NCBI GenBank assembly: GCA_046329195.1
Contig: JAXLVB010000002.1
Span: 682,001-746,000 of the forward strand
Source: JAXLVB01 sp046329195
GTDB taxonomy: Bacteria > Bacteroidota > Bacteroidia > Cytophagales > Spirosomataceae
DNA length: 64,000 nt
Reading direction: 5' to 3'
In this document: one piece after another, positions 43,542-53,868 of the stretch
Layout: the number at the start of each line of letters is the position of its first letter
Position numbering within the stretch: the first letter of the stretch is position 1
Made by a program: the position numbers and the translations under genes
The notes under the pieces: model-generated
What the model saw: only the letters and a program-made list of their open reading frames with translations
Database searches by the model: none
What the model was told of the DNA's origin: nothing

Positions 43542-45038
43542 CTAACGTTCTAACTTAAAATTTTTATCTATCGTCGGCCTTTCGTCTTTGTTTGCCACAG
43601 CCCAGCCCGTCAGATAAATCCAGCGTGTCATGTTTGCCAATTTTTGAATATCAATTCGTTCTGGTTCGTCTTTGGGAGTATGATAGTCGGCATGGAGCAG
43701 TGTTGTGAAACAAATGGCCGGAATGTTCAGTCGAGCATAGGGCAAATGGTCGCTCCTGAAATACCAGCCTTCTGGATGATCGGGGCGGTCCCACAGCGTG
43801 TCAAGTTTAAAATGAGTAAGGGAATTATTAACCTCCAATGCTTCATTAACCAAGGGTAATGAGTTTCGGTGTGGTGGTTGTGAACCCAATAAAGCTGCAC
43901 TATCGGGAGCGTTTCTACCTATCATTTCGATATTCAAGACAGCAGCAATAGACTCTTTGGGTACCGTAGGGTGAGCAGTGTAATAGCGAGATCCAAGCAA
44001 GCCTCGTTCTTCGGCACCATGAAAGACAAAAAGTGCAGAGCGTCGGCCTGGTTTCTTCGCAAAAGCCCGCATGATGGCCATGGCAGCGGCACACCCAGTA
44101 GCATTGTCGTCGGCGCCATTAAAAATAGAATCACCTGCGACGGCTCTTCGGATACCGTCGTGGTCTTGGTGCGTACTAAACAGCACATATTCATTTTTGA
44201 GTGATGGATCGGTACCTTCTACTTTGGCGATGATGTTGACAGAAGGGTAATTAAAACTCTCTACGTTCACAATATTTGTAAACTGTTGGTTGGGTTGTTT
44301 GACCCACTCGATGGCTCTTGACGGTAGCCAAATAGTAGGCGCTTGGGCAAAAACTCGGGTATTGGGTCCACCGGGTAAGTCGTAGCGGCCTAGTTCGAGT
44401 GTGCTGCCAAAGGTCTCGAAAACCCGTTGCGCTCGTTCATCCGATACAATCAATACTGCAACTGCCCCTGCTTTTATCAATTCTGCTGATTTCCGCTGAA
44501 ATGTAGCATTCATAAAGCGACGAAAACTTAACTCATTTGGTGGATTACCCGAAAATTCTAAGGCTACTGCTTTACCTTTGATGTCAACTTTGGCTAACTC
44601 CTCCGGCGAAGCCTTTCCCACAAATACCAAAGGGGCATCAACTGAAGCAATGGCAGGCGTAATCACCAAAAGATCTCGACCATACTCCAATGTTCGATTC
44701 CCGACTACAAAGCGACTAGTTTCGCTGATTCGAGTGCGTTGTAAATGGAAAAATTGAAAAAATGTACCATCGTCGCCTACAGGTTTTAAGCCCATAGCTC
44801 TAGCTTGCTCTGCTATCCACATCGAAGCCTTTAGTTCATCCAGAGAGCCTGCTTGTCGTCCTCGAAAATGATCATCAGAAAGTGAAAATAAATCTCGTTT
44901 CAACTCAGCTTCCTTGATGGTTGACAGCGCATTATCTGTTTTTTGTTTTTTGGTTTGAGCCAACAATGGCTGAGAAACAACAACTGCCAACAACCAACAG
45001 ATAAGTGCATTTAAAAGAAAATTCATGATTGGTTTCAT
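43542..45038 (-). CDS. M28-family zinc peptidase, secreted
   Basis: I chose ATG 45038 (MKPIMNFLLNALICWLLAVVV), which gives a signal peptide with a basic n-region; 45026 is also possible. The protein has a PA-like insert and the metal motifs FSTHQDHDGI, NGADDNATGCAAAM, FHGAEERGLLGSRYY, NIEMIGRN and LLHADYHTPKDE. It is a paralogue of the M28 peptidase at 15262-16827 with clearly different sequence. Peptide substrates are unknown. Confidence 0.9.
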   Translation of the reverse strand: MKPIMNFLLNALICWLLAVVVSQPLLAQTKKQKTDNALSTIKEAELKRDLFSLSDDHFRGRQAGSLDELKASMWIAEQARAMGLKPVGDDGTFFQFFHLQRTRISETSRFVVGNRTLEYGRDLLVITPAIASVDAPLVFVGKASPEELAKVDIKGKAVALEFSGNPPNELSFRRFMNATFQRKSAELIKAGAVAVLIVSDERAQRVFETFGSTLELGRYDLPGGPNTRVFAQAPTIWLPSRAIEWVKQPNQQFTNIVNVESFNYPSVNIIAKVEGTDPSLKNEYVLFSTHQDHDGIRRAVAGDSIFNGADDNATGCAAAMAIMRAFAKKPGRRSALFVFHGAEERGLLGSRYYTAHPTVPKESIAAVLNIEMIGRNAPDSAALLGSQPPHRNSLPLVNEALEVNNSLTHFKLDTLWDRPDHPEGWYFRSDHLPYARLNIPAICFTTLLHADYHTPKDEPERIDIQKLANMTRWIYLTGWAVANKDERPTIDKNFKLER

Positions 45039-45158
45039 CCTAAAAATGGTCATTTGTACAAGCTTATTGAAAAATAGTACATGAAAACTAAAGAATGGTC
45101 TTTAACTTTAGATTTCGATAAAAATACGAAAAAACAGACCAAATTCAGCATTTTTGAC

Positions 45159-45166
45159 TAAATTTG
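45159..45166 (+). promoter_or_regulatory. possible -7 box of dnaE
   Basis: TAAATTTG fits TAnnTTTG, 43 bases before the dnaE ATG; no good -33 element is seen. Confidence 0.35.
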
Positions 45167-45209
45167 TTAATAGAGTCTTCGACAAAATTGAGTTAACACG
45201 GTCTGTTTT

Positions 45210-48200
45210 ATGCAATTCTCTCACCTTCACTGTCATACACAGTATTCGCTACTCGATGGAGCGGCTGATATTACCAAGCTTTTCAAAAAAGCGGCTGCCG
45301 ATAACATGCCCGCTGTAGCCATTACTGACCACGGCAATATGTTCGGGGCTTTTGAATTTGTAGCAGCGGCTGGGAAATATGGTGTCAAGCCTATCGTAGG
45401 CTGTGAGTTCTATGTTGTCGAAGACCATACTCGTAAGCAATTTACCAAAGAACAGCGAGATGTGCGTTATCACCAACTGCTCTTGGCTAAAAACGCTACC
45501 GGTTATAAAAATCTGGTCAAACTCTGCTCGCTGGGCTATATTGAAGGATTATATGGCAAGTACCCACGTATCACCAAAGCACTGATTGAGCAATACAAAG
45601 AAGGCCTAATTGCCACCACGTGTTGCATTGGGGCGATGGTGCCTAAGACCATCTTGCGCAAAGGAGAAGAAGAAGGAGAAAAAGAATTTCGCTGGTGGCT
45701 CGACCGCTTTGGTGATGACTATTATGTTGAGTTTCAACGCCATGAGATTCCTGACCAAATCAAAGTCAATGAAGTACTGGTACGCTTTGCCCGCAAGTAT
45801 AACGTCAAGATGATTGCGTCTAACGACTCGCATTACGTGGACCGTGACGACTGGGTAGCGCATGACATCTTGCTGTGTGTCAACACCAACGAGAAACTGA
45901 GCACCCCTTCGGCCAAGGAGATTTCGGACGATGAAACCATGCAACGTGGCAAACGTTTTGCTTTTTTTAACGACCAATTCTACTTCAAAAATACAGCCGA
46001 GATGACCACGTTGTTTGCGGACTTACCAGAGGCCATTGACAACACTAACGAAATAGTTGGCAAAGTAGAGACACTCAAGCTCAAGCAAGACATTATGCTG
46101 CCCAACTTCCCGATTCCAACGGAGTTTCAGCTGCACACCGAGGATACACTTAACCAATGGGAATATTTAAAACACCTCACTTACGAAGGTGCCAAAATGC
46201 GCTACATTGACATTTCACCCGAAACACAAGAGCGCATTGATTTTGAGCTATTTACTATCCGAACAATGGGCTTTGCGGGGTACTTTCTCATTGTAGCTGA
46301 CTTTATCAAGGCAGGTCGTGACATTGGGGTGATGGTAGGTCCTGGGCGGGGTTCGGCGGCAGGTTCGGTGGTGGCGTACTGCATTGGGATTACCAACATT
46401 GACCCTATCAAGTATAACCTGCTGTTTGAGCGTTTCTTGAACCCAGACCGCAAATCCATGCCCGATATTGATACGGATTTTGACGATGAAGGCCGCCAAA
46501 AAGTGATTGATTATGTGGTAAAAAAATACGGGCGTAATCAAGTGGCACAGATTGTTACCTATGGCACCATGGCCGCCAAATCGGCAATCAAAGACGTGGC
46601 TCGTGTAATGGAACTACCATTAGACGAATCAAATGCTTTGGCCAAATTAGTACCTGACAAGCCTACCTACAACATGACGTTGCAAAAAATCTTCTTTTCG
46701 CCCATAGAAGGAGAAGGTGGATTGGCACAAATGATTCAAACCGAGGAAGTGCAGAACGTCAGGCGATTGCGAGAATTAAAAGAAGGTAACGACCTCACAG
46801 CCAAAGTATTGAGTCAGGCTATCAAGCTGGAAGGAACCGTCCGAAACACGGGGATTCATGCAGCGGGCATCATCATTGCCCCGCACGATTTGACCACCAT
46901 TTTGCCCGTTGCTACTTCTAAAGAAACGGAATTGTTGATCACTCAATTTGAGGGGAAAATCATCGAGGATGCAGGCGTAATCAAAATGGACTTTTTAGGA
47001 TTGCGCAACTTGAGTATTATCAAAGAATGTTTGGAGCTGATTCGTCAAAATCATGGGGTGGAGATTGATATTGACAACATCCCACTAGACGATAAGGAAA
47101 CCTTTGAGATTTTTCAACGGGGCGAAACCAATGCAATTTTCCAGTTTGAATCCGACGGGATGAAGAAGTACATGAAAGACCTCAAGCCCGACCGTTTTGA
47201 GGACTTGATTGCCATGAACGCCTTGTATCGTCCCGGTCCCATTGCCTACATTCCCAACTTTATCAACCGCAAGCATGGCCGAGAAGAAGTGATTTACGAC
47301 TTACCCGAGATGGAAGAGTATCTATCTGATACTTACGGCATTACGGTGTATCAAGAGCAGGTCATGTTGTTGTCGCAGAAGCTGGCAGGTTTTACCAAAG
47401 GCGATGCCGATACCCTCCGCAAAGCCATGGGAAAAAAGCAAAAAGACGTGTTGGACAAGATGAAAAGTAAGTTCATGGAAGGTTGCGGAAAAAATGGCTT
47501 AGACCTAAAAATTTGCGACAAAGTCTGGACCGACTGGGAAGCCTTTGCTAGCTACGCCTTCAACAAATCGCACTCTACTTGCTATGCTTTTGTGGCCTAC
47601 CAAACGGCCTATCTCAAAGCCCATTACCCCAGTGAGTACATGGCGGCGGTATTGACGAGCTCATTGGGCAACATCGAAAAAATTACCTTCTTCCTCGAAG
47701 AATGTCGCAACTTGGGCTTGCCTGTGTTGGGGCCCGACGTCAACGAGTCGTCACGATCATTTAGCGTGAACAAACAAGGGCAAATCCGCTTCGGCTTGGG
47801 TGGTATCAAAGGCGCAGGCGATGCAGCGGTAGAATCTATCATTGACGAACGCAAACAACGAGGCATTTACAAAGACGTTTTTGACTTCGTAAACCGTGTA
47901 AACTTGCGAACCGTCAACAAAAAAACACTTGAAAGTTTGGCCTATGCAGGTGCTTTCGATAGTTTCTCCATCCATCGAGCCGTTTATTTTGACACTTCAA
48001 CCGGTGGTACGTTCATCGAAAACCTGATTCGTTACGCCAACAGGCAAGCCGAAGACAAAGCCGCTTCTCAGTCCTCGTTGTTTGGTATGATGGAAAATGG
48101 CGGGGGGGCTGGCGTATCTACACCCAAAATTCCTGTCGTAGAACAATGGGGACCGCTTGAAAAACTAAAATATGAAAAAGACGTGGTTGGGATTTACATT

Positions 48201-48788
48201 TCCGGCCATCCTCTTGATGATTTTCGACTAGAATTAGATAGTTTTTGTAATTGTACCCTCGATAAAGTGCTCGAATTTAAAAACAAGGAAATTGCAATTG
48301 CAGGAATAGTAACCTCCGTTCAGGAACGTTATTCAAAGAATGGTAATCCCTTCTGTATCTTCAAGTTAGAAGATTATCAAGGAAGTTTGGAGTTATCTTT
48401 ATTTGGAAACGATTACGTCAACTTGGGTCGGTATGTGGTGCAAGACCGATTTTTGTACATCAAAGGAAAAGTTCAAACTCGATGGGGAAGCCAAGACAAT
48501 TGGGAATTTAAGATTCAAAATATCCAATTACTCAATGAGATACGAGAAAAGATGTGCAAAGAGGTCTATGTTCAAATAGAACTGAATCATGTCAGTCCTC
48601 TTCTGGTCAAACAGTTAAATTCCATAGTGAGTGAAAACCCTGGCACTTGCAATCTACTAATGACCGTTTTTGACCGTGATGAAAAAGTAGATGTAACACT
48701 CTTGTCTCGTAAAAACAAGGTTGCCATTTCTAATGAATTTCTACAAGGACTCAGAGAGTGTGATGGAATTAGTTTTAAATTGAACTAA
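45210..48788 (+). CDS. dnaE: DNA polymerase III alpha subunit
   Basis: This is the replicative polymerase. The 1192-residue protein starts with a PHP domain (HLHCHTQYSLLDGA at 5-18), has the C-family palm with GRGSAAGSVV near 377 and the catalytic aspartates in MPDIDTDFDDEGRQKVIDYV near 415-430, fingers with LYRPGPIAYIPNF, helix-hairpin-helix (LAYAGAFDSF near 910) and an OB fold (IAGIVTSVQERYSKNG near 1028). Length fits DnaE1. It is monocistronic; trxA starts 174 bases later. Confidence 0.97.
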   Translation: MQFSHLHCHTQYSLLDGAADITKLFKKAAADNMPAVAITDHGNMFGAFEFVAAAGKYGVKPIVGCEFYVVEDHTRKQFTKEQRDVRYHQLLLAKNATGYKNLVKLCSLGYIEGLYGKYPRITKALIEQYKEGLIATTCCIGAMVPKTILRKGEEEGEKEFRWWLDRFGDDYYVEFQRHEIPDQIKVNEVLVRFARKYNVKMIASNDSHYVDRDDWVAHDILLCVNTNEKLSTPSAKEISDDETMQRGKRFAFFNDQFYFKNTAEMTTLFADLPEAIDNTNEIVGKVETLKLKQDIMLPNFPIPTEFQLHTEDTLNQWEYLKHLTYEGAKMRYIDISPETQERIDFELFTIRTMGFAGYFLIVADFIKAGRDIGVMVGPGRGSAAGSVVAYCIGITNIDPIKYNLLFERFLNPDRKSMPDIDTDFDDEGRQKVIDYVVKKYGRNQVAQIVTYGTMAAKSAIKDVARVMELPLDESNALAKLVPDKPTYNMTLQKIFFSPIEGEGGLAQMIQTEEVQNVRRLRELKEGNDLTAKVLSQAIKLEGTVRNTGIHAAGIIIAPHDLTTILPVATSKETELLITQFEGKIIEDAGVIKMDFLGLRNLSIIKECLELIRQNHGVEIDIDNIPLDDKETFEIFQRGETNAIFQFESDGMKKYMKDLKPDRFEDLIAMNALYRPGPIAYIPNFINRKHGREEVIYDLPEMEEYLSDTYGITVYQEQVMLLSQKLAGFTKGDADTLRKAMGKKQKDVLDKMKSKFMEGCGKNGLDLKICDKVWTDWEAFASYAFNKSHSTCYAFVAYQTAYLKAHYPSEYMAAVLTSSLGNIEKITFFLEECRNLGLPVLGPDVNESSRSFSVNKQGQIRFGLGGIKGAGDAAVESIIDERKQRGIYKDVFDFVNRVNLRTVNKKTLESLAYAGAFDSFSIHRAVYFDTSTGGTFIENLIRYANRQAEDKAASQSSLFGMMENGGGAGVSTPKIPVVEQWGPLEKLKYEKDVVGIYISGHPLDDFRLELDSFCNCTLDKVLEFKNKEIAIAGIVTSVQERYSKNGNPFCIFKLEDYQGSLELSLFGNDYVNLGRYVVQDRFLYIKGKVQTRWGSQDNWEFKIQNIQLLNEIREKMCKEVYVQIELNHVSPLLVKQLNSIVSENPGTCNLLMTVFDRDEKVDVTLLSRKNKVAISNEFLQGLRECDGISFKLN

Positions 48789-48962
48789 GCTATCAAAATT
48801 TACTAAACTACTGATATTCAATTTGTTTATAACGTCATTAAAACCAATCAATCTGAAAATAAACAGCATTTTTTGATAAAAAAATAGAATCCTTACTGAC
48901 ATGGGAACTAATCTAAAGGATGCGTATGTTTCAGTGTTAATTAAACATTGAACGAAATAATC

Positions 48963-49283
48963 ATGGCAAAAGCAATTGAATTAACAGACAGTAATTTTGA
49001 AGAAATAATCAACTCAGGCCAAACAGTTTTAGTAGATTTCTGGGCAGCTTGGTGTGGTCCTTGTAAGCAAATTGCACCCATCGTAGATGAATTAGCCAAC
49101 GAACTTGAGGGCAAAGCAGTAATCGCTAAAATGGACATCGATTCTAACGATAATACACCTATCAAATTGGGAATTCGTAGTATCCCAACGTTGATGATTT
49201 TTAAAGATGGTCAGTTGGTTGATAAAGTAGTAGGCTTGGCTCCCAAAGCTATATTGAGTCAAAAAATAGCTGCTCAACTTTAA
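48963..49283 (+). CDS. trxA: thioredoxin
   Basis: From ATG 48963 the protein has 106 residues with the classic active site WCGPC (Cys31, Cys34), FWAAWCGPCKQIAPI, and IRSIPTLMIFKDG with the cis-proline. It is a general cytosolic disulfide reductant. The longer TTG frame from 48948 is not needed. Confidence 0.97.
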   Translation: MAKAIELTDSNFEEIINSGQTVLVDFWAAWCGPCKQIAPIVDELANELEGKAVIAKMDIDSNDNTPIKLGIRSIPTLMIFKDGQLVDKVVGLAPKAILSQKIAAQL

Positions 49284-49295
49284 TCTTCTCCCTTA

Positions 49296-49344
49296 CTGGA
49301 CACTAAAAAACCTTTGGCTTGGCCAAAGGTTTTTTAGTGTCCAG
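49296..49344 (+). terminator. very strong terminator after trxA
   Basis: A perfect 23-base stem with a 3-base loop (49296-49318 with 49322-49344), with A/T-runs inside the lower stem. Confidence 0.88.
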
Positions 49345-49415
49345 TCGCCTTAGTAGTTGACCTTCGGTATGTACTTTAATCCATGTTTTATCGTTTTGTC
49401 AGAAAGCCACTCCTT

Positions 49416-50264
49416 ATGAAACATTATTCACTGCTCTTCTTTCTATTATTTAACTCTGTTGTTTGGGCACAAACTACAGACAGCACCGCCAAGCAAGTAA
49501 CCATTCGATTAACTCAAGGAAATACGCTTATTGGAAAGTTGGTTCGTGAAACCGCCGAGTTGCTCGAACTGGAATCGCCTCAACTTGGAAAAATAATAAT
49601 AGCAAGAGAACAAATCCAGTCTATCGAATACAATAAAACAACTGGCAAGTCAATTGTACCGATGGCTCCATATCGGTATTTATTCAATCCGGCAGCTTAC
49701 AATGTGCCAGAGGGAAAATGGTACTATACCAATGCCTATTTTTCGTTTAACTCGTTTACGTATGGCCTTACAAACAGCGTTTCAATCCAATTAGGTACCG
49801 AAGCCATTAGTACCTTGACAGGTCATTTTACATTTATGGGAGCGCTCAAAGCTACTGGAAGAATTTCAGAAATGATTGGTGTGGGTCTGAATATAAACTA
49901 CTTACGAATCTCAGACCTTACTGGCCTTGGTTATTTTCACGGTTATACAACGATCGGGAAGCCAGACGCTAACTTTACCATAGGTGCAGGGTATGGATTA
50001 GCTGGAGGAGAGTGGTCCAATTCTCCTTTAATTAGTTTTTCTGGGATGAAAAGAATAAGCAATAAAATCGCATTAGTTACGGACAATTTTTTCTTGCCCA
50101 ACCTTGACGATCAGTTCAATGGCTTTATTTCGTATGGTATCAAAATTTTAGGAAAACGCATGAATGCCGATGTCGGCTTCTTGAATAACAAATCAATTTT
50201 CGAAAGCTTTCCAGTGGGCTTTCCGTATGCCAGTGTGTTTGTAAAAATGGGAAAAATGCCATAG
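49416..50264 (+). CDS. secreted protein of unknown function, beta-barrel-like
   Basis: The ATG at 49416 gives a signal peptide (MKHYSLLFFLLFNSVVWAQ). An N-terminal SH3-like or Sm-like strand region (TIRLTQGNTLIGKLVRETAELLELESPQLGKIII) leads into a stretch of alternating strands (YFSFNSFTYGLTNSVSIQLG to the C-terminus) that may form an outer-membrane barrel. I do not recognise the family. It ends 20 bases before the convergent ATP-grasp-like gene. Confidence 0.72.
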   Translation: MKHYSLLFFLLFNSVVWAQTTDSTAKQVTIRLTQGNTLIGKLVRETAELLELESPQLGKIIIAREQIQSIEYNKTTGKSIVPMAPYRYLFNPAAYNVPEGKWYYTNAYFSFNSFTYGLTNSVSIQLGTEAISTLTGHFTFMGALKATGRISEMIGVGLNINYLRISDLTGLGYFHGYTTIGKPDANFTIGAGYGLAGGEWSNSPLISFSGMKRISNKIALVTDNFFLPNLDDQFNGFISYGIKILGKRMNADVGFLNNKSIFESFPVGFPYASVFVKMGKMP

Positions 50265-50284
50265 CAACTCATCTCAACTAATTG

Positions 50285-51478
50285 CTACTCTTCAAAAAAG
50301 CAAGTACTCCCTCCTACCCAATCGAAATCTTTGTTGAAACGAACGCCAATCATTTCACCTCGGCTCAAGCGTGCCAAATTGGTCAATAAAGTAGGCCGTG
50401 CTTCTCCCTTTGGCCAAATATACAACATCCGAATTTCGCATTTGACCAAACCGTCTAAGGCTTGAACCACAGGCTCGTAGTTGACTTTTCGTTGTAAAAT
50501 ATAGTTTTCGGGGTCTTGAATTGAGGTCAAATCAGCGGCTGTGATATGCAATTTAACTCCGCTTCCAGCAAACGAAAAAAGTGGTTTGAGTACATAATTT
50601 TCTAAATCAGCAGGAAAATCCCCTCCAAATTCGCTAACAAAGCGAGTATCAGGCACATAAGGACTTTTCAAGAAAGGCATGGTATATTTGCTAATTCTGA
50701 AAAACCAGTTCGGATGTCCAATCCACTCAACGTCCACATCGTCTGTAAAATTGAATTCGGTTTTCAAGTCAGGAAAATTACCCAAATCATCAAAAATCAA
50801 CCGATTGTATATCCTCTTAATTGGGGTTTTTGTTCCTTTGTTATCATAAAATAACTGACGCCCTTCTTTTTGAATTTTGGTATAGCAAACAGCCTTGACA
50901 CCTATGAATCGAAGTGTAGCCGCAAAGTCAATCCGAGTTTTTTGTTGTTCGGGGTAGATTTCCAGCAAAATCACCTCATCGGGGTTGGCATCACCCACAA
51001 TCATCTGCTGAAGGGTTGCATAGTACTCAGTCGTACTCAAGCCACCAAAGATGTTTCGGTGAGAGTCAGGTACATAAAAAAACTTTCGGTACAAGTCTGA
51101 AACATAAGCCTGAAACCCAAAAATAGAAGGAAATCCCTGCAACTCAATAAGTTGAGGAGTAAGCTCCCCTTTCTCATCACGGCATACAGCAAAGTCAATC
51201 GCCAAAAACGATGTATGGTCATTTTCGTTGGGTACCACCTGATTGGCCGGGATTGCTTGTTGTGTTTTTGCTTTGAAATCAGGTTGCACAATCACATCCA
51301 CAAAACTTTCACAAGCTGTCTTGATTTTGTCGCCAAGTTGCTTGGGTACAAAAACGGGCGTTTCGGCCACCCGAAACTCCAACTGATTCGGAAAATCTTG
51401 GTGAATTTGCTGGAGCATTTCCTGATAACGCTCCACCGAAAAGGTACTGTTGTATTTAGCTCTGATTTCAGCTTGCAT
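50285..51478 (-). CDS. ATP-grasp-like (possibly circularly permuted) protein
   Basis: I do not recognise a named family, but the 397-residue protein has ATP-grasp hallmarks: a lysine followed by a glycine-rich loop (NYVLKPLFSFAGSG, Lys298 and 301-307) and an ELQGFPS motif (112-118) before it, an order that suggests circular permutation as in glutathionylspermidine-synthetase-like enzymes. VILLEIYPEQQKTRIDF resembles the nucleotide strand. It is the last gene of a minus-strand set with a glutamine amidotransferase, a YbdK ligase and a second ATP-grasp, 189 bases after the amidotransferase. A ligase step in small-molecule amide formation is likely but unproven. Confidence 0.6.
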   Translation of the reverse strand: MQAEIRAKYNSTFSVERYQEMLQQIHQDFPNQLEFRVAETPVFVPKQLGDKIKTACESFVDVIVQPDFKAKTQQAIPANQVVPNENDHTSFLAIDFAVCRDEKGELTPQLIELQGFPSIFGFQAYVSDLYRKFFYVPDSHRNIFGGLSTTEYYATLQQMIVGDANPDEVILLEIYPEQQKTRIDFAATLRFIGVKAVCYTKIQKEGRQLFYDNKGTKTPIKRIYNRLIFDDLGNFPDLKTEFNFTDDVDVEWIGHPNWFFRISKYTMPFLKSPYVPDTRFVSEFGGDFPADLENYVLKPLFSFAGSGVKLHITAADLTSIQDPENYILQRKVNYEPVVQALDGLVKCEIRMLYIWPKGEARPTLLTNLARLSRGEMIGVRFNKDFDWVGGSTCFFEE

Positions 51479-51667
51479 GTTGAGTTATCCGTTATTGATT
51501 CAACCAGACGCATTTTATCGTCTTTCAGACATCCAATTACCTATTTGAATTGTGGAAGCAAAAAAGCCATATATACTGATAATCAGCACCTTATTTCTTT
51601 TTTAGTTCCTAACTCTTTTCACACAGGTAGTCCCGTTCGAGAAAGATTAATCCAACAATTTACAGAT

Positions 51668-52483
51668 TTAGACTAACTCTCCCATCAAATGCTCTGCGGC
51701 AGTTCGTAAAAAGGTCGGCAAAATCACAGACTCCGTCAGAAGTATTTTTTCGGGATCGTTGAGGTGTTCAATCATGTCATTGAGTTTAGCTTCACCGTGG
51801 TTATGAATCACCTTTTCTCTCACTTCGGGTTTCGAAAAGTGATACGACATCCCCATCGAATCGGCCTCGGGGTGGAATTGTGTTCCGAAGATTTCAGGCG
51901 TAAATCGTACGGCCATAATGGCACGTTCTAAGGGCACATGCGGTCTGATTTTTTCCCGACAAAGCACCTTTGCTCCGATTTGCTCGATTCGTTGAAAATT
52001 AGCCTCAACTAATTGGTAATCACGGGAATCAACTGCCCAAAATGGATCAGGCAATGCTTCAAAAAAAGGTTCTACTTGCCCGTCGTGGGTTTTGTGAATC
52101 GGAAACGTCCCAAACGAAGTGGACCTGCGCTTTTTGACTGTGCCAATCCCTACATGCCGACTCACCATCTGGAAGGAATGGCAAATCAGAAACACGTATT
52201 TTTTGCGGGATTCTTGGCGGTTGTACCGCACTACTGAATCGAACCAATCAAAAAAACGATGTTCCCACACTTCGTCAGAGAGCAAGGGGCTGCCTGGTCC
52301 ACCCGACGAGATATACACGTCATAACTTAAATCGGGCACTTGGGCCTTGCTACGAACGTCAAAAAAATCAACTCTTAAATCAGGGACTTCGGTTTCGGCA
52401 AAGTTTTCTAAAATTTCCTTGATACACCGCATTCCTTGGTTCGGCTCTCCCTGATACATGTCTAACACTGCAATTTTTAACAT
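51668..52483 (-). CDS. class I glutamine amidotransferase
   Basis: The 271-residue protein has the class I triad: nucleophile Cys101 in FLICHSFQM, His204 and Glu206 in FGTQFHPEAD, and a conserved YISSGGPGSP oxyanion region at 57-65. It releases ammonia from glutamine for a partner synthase. Unlike GuaA or TrpG it stands alone and is flanked by two ligases, so ammonia is probably handed to a ligase of the same cluster. It starts 14 bases after the YbdK gene, a tight coupling. Confidence 0.85.
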   Translation of the reverse strand: MLKIAVLDMYQGEPNQGMRCIKEILENFAETEVPDLRVDFFDVRSKAQVPDLSYDVYISSGGPGSPLLSDEVWEHRFFDWFDSVVRYNRQESRKKYVFLICHSFQMVSRHVGIGTVKKRRSTSFGTFPIHKTHDGQVEPFFEALPDPFWAVDSRDYQLVEANFQRIEQIGAKVLCREKIRPHVPLERAIMAVRFTPEIFGTQFHPEADSMGMSYHFSKPEVREKVIHNHGEAKLNDMIEHLNDPEKILLTESVILPTFLRTAAEHLMGELV

Positions 52484-52496
52484 AGCTCGTGCTGGT

Positions 52497-53606
52497 TTAT
52501 TGCCAAGTAATGCCGTGTTCGGTTTCTGAAATAATATAATCCATTACAGCTTTTAAATCTTGGGTTTGTTCAAATACGGCTAACTGGCGGTCGGCACCAG
52601 TACCCGTTGCTAAAATCTTGTGGATGTATTCTACCTCGTGGCGAGAACCTAATTGATCAACTACATCATCCACAAAGTCAATGAGTTCTTCGGCCAAATC
52701 CATGTAGGGTACTTCTTGTTCTTTGCCAAAATCTATCAATTTCCCGTGGATACCATAACGAGCTGCCCGCCATTTGTTTTCGTTGATGAGCGCTTTACGA
52801 TACAAACGGAAGTTAAGATTTTTCTGCATCAGATTGTAGATTTTCACCACAATAGCTTGCATCAAGGCCGCCAAGCAAATGGTTTCGTCTATTCGCATGG
52901 TGATGTCACAAATCCGAAACTCAATGGTATCAAAATACGGGTGAAGGCGGATATCCCACCAAATCTTCTTCCCATTGTCAATACAGCCTGTTTTAACCAG
53001 TAGCTGTATGTATTTGTCGTACTCTGAAGCACTGGCAAAAAACTCAGGAATGCCTGTTCGAGGAAATTTATCAAATACCTTTGAACGATACGATTTGAAG
53101 CCCGTGTCACGTCCACACCAAAAGGGCGAATTGGTTGAAAGCGCATAAATATGCGGCAAGAAGTACCGCACGGCATTCATAATCTGTAAACCAATCTCTC
53201 GGCTCGGAATACCCACGTGTACGTGCAGTCCAAAAATCAAGTTAGAACGAGCCACATCACGCATTTCGCTAATCAGTTGGTCGTAACGCTCGTTGGGCGT
53301 AATCAGCTGATCTACCCAATCCGAAAAAGGGTGCGTACCCGCAGCTGCCACTTTCAGCCCTTGATTGCCTGCCAATTCGATGATTTGCTTGCGCAAAAAC
53401 GTTACTTCTTGGCGAGCTTCGTCAATGTTTCTACAAATGTTAGTACCCACCTCTACCACGGCTTGGTGCATTTCGGCTTTGACTCGCTCCTGCAGAATAA
53501 TTTGCCCTCCTTCCACGATTTTGCTCATATGAGAGCGCAGTTCTCTGGTAACAGGGTCAATGGTTTGAAATTCTTCTTCTATCCCTAACGTGAAAACGTG
53601 TGCCAT
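52497..53606 (-). CDS. YbdK/GCS2-family carboxylate-amine ligase
   Basis: The 369-residue protein starts MAHVFTLGIEEEFQ (acidic metal-binding motif at 8-14) and carries FGLHVHVGI, WWDIRLHPYFDTIEFRICD, and other signatures of the glutamate-cysteine-ligase 2 family, which join an amine to a carboxylate using ATP. YbdK itself has weak glutamate-cysteine ligase activity; the true substrates here are unknown. Its stop is 13 bases before the amidotransferase start. Confidence 0.9.
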   Translation of the reverse strand: MAHVFTLGIEEEFQTIDPVTRELRSHMSKIVEGGQIILQERVKAEMHQAVVEVGTNICRNIDEARQEVTFLRKQIIELAGNQGLKVAAAGTHPFSDWVDQLITPNERYDQLISEMRDVARSNLIFGLHVHVGIPSREIGLQIMNAVRYFLPHIYALSTNSPFWCGRDTGFKSYRSKVFDKFPRTGIPEFFASASEYDKYIQLLVKTGCIDNGKKIWWDIRLHPYFDTIEFRICDITMRIDETICLAALMQAIVVKIYNLMQKNLNFRLYRKALINENKWRAARYGIHGKLIDFGKEQEVPYMDLAEELIDFVDDVVDQLGSRHEVEYIHKILATGTGADRQLAVFEQTQDLKAVMDYIISETEHGITWQ

Positions 53607-53676
53607 AAAGTCTGTTGATTATGAGTCTCCAAATGAATTCAAAGCCAGCGAAGGGGGTAATTTATCCGCTAAATTT

Positions 53677-53859
53677 GAGAAGTGAGAACAACACTTTAAT
53701 ACCGCTCAGTACTAAATCGTTATTAGTTACTTGTTCGTCGCAACCTTTTATTAACCAGATACTTAATAAAGATTTAGGACTTAAACATAGCATACACTAA
53801 TTTTCAACAAGCACTTCTCAGCAGTTGCTTTCAGTATAAACTATCCGTTCTCACTTCTC
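53677..53859. repeat. 13-base inverted repeat inside amidoligase cluster
   Basis: GAGAAGTGAGAAC at 53677-53689 is exactly complementary to 53847-53859. The 183-base span lies in the 262-base gap between the YbdK and ATP-grasp genes and has no gene. Confidence 0.6.
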
Positions 53860-53868
53860 TGTATTACC

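Noticed and set aside
53615..53800. 61-residue plus-strand ORF in the gap of the amidoligase cluster
   Set aside because: No domain, no ribosome site, poor composition and it lies over the inverted repeat; looks like chance.
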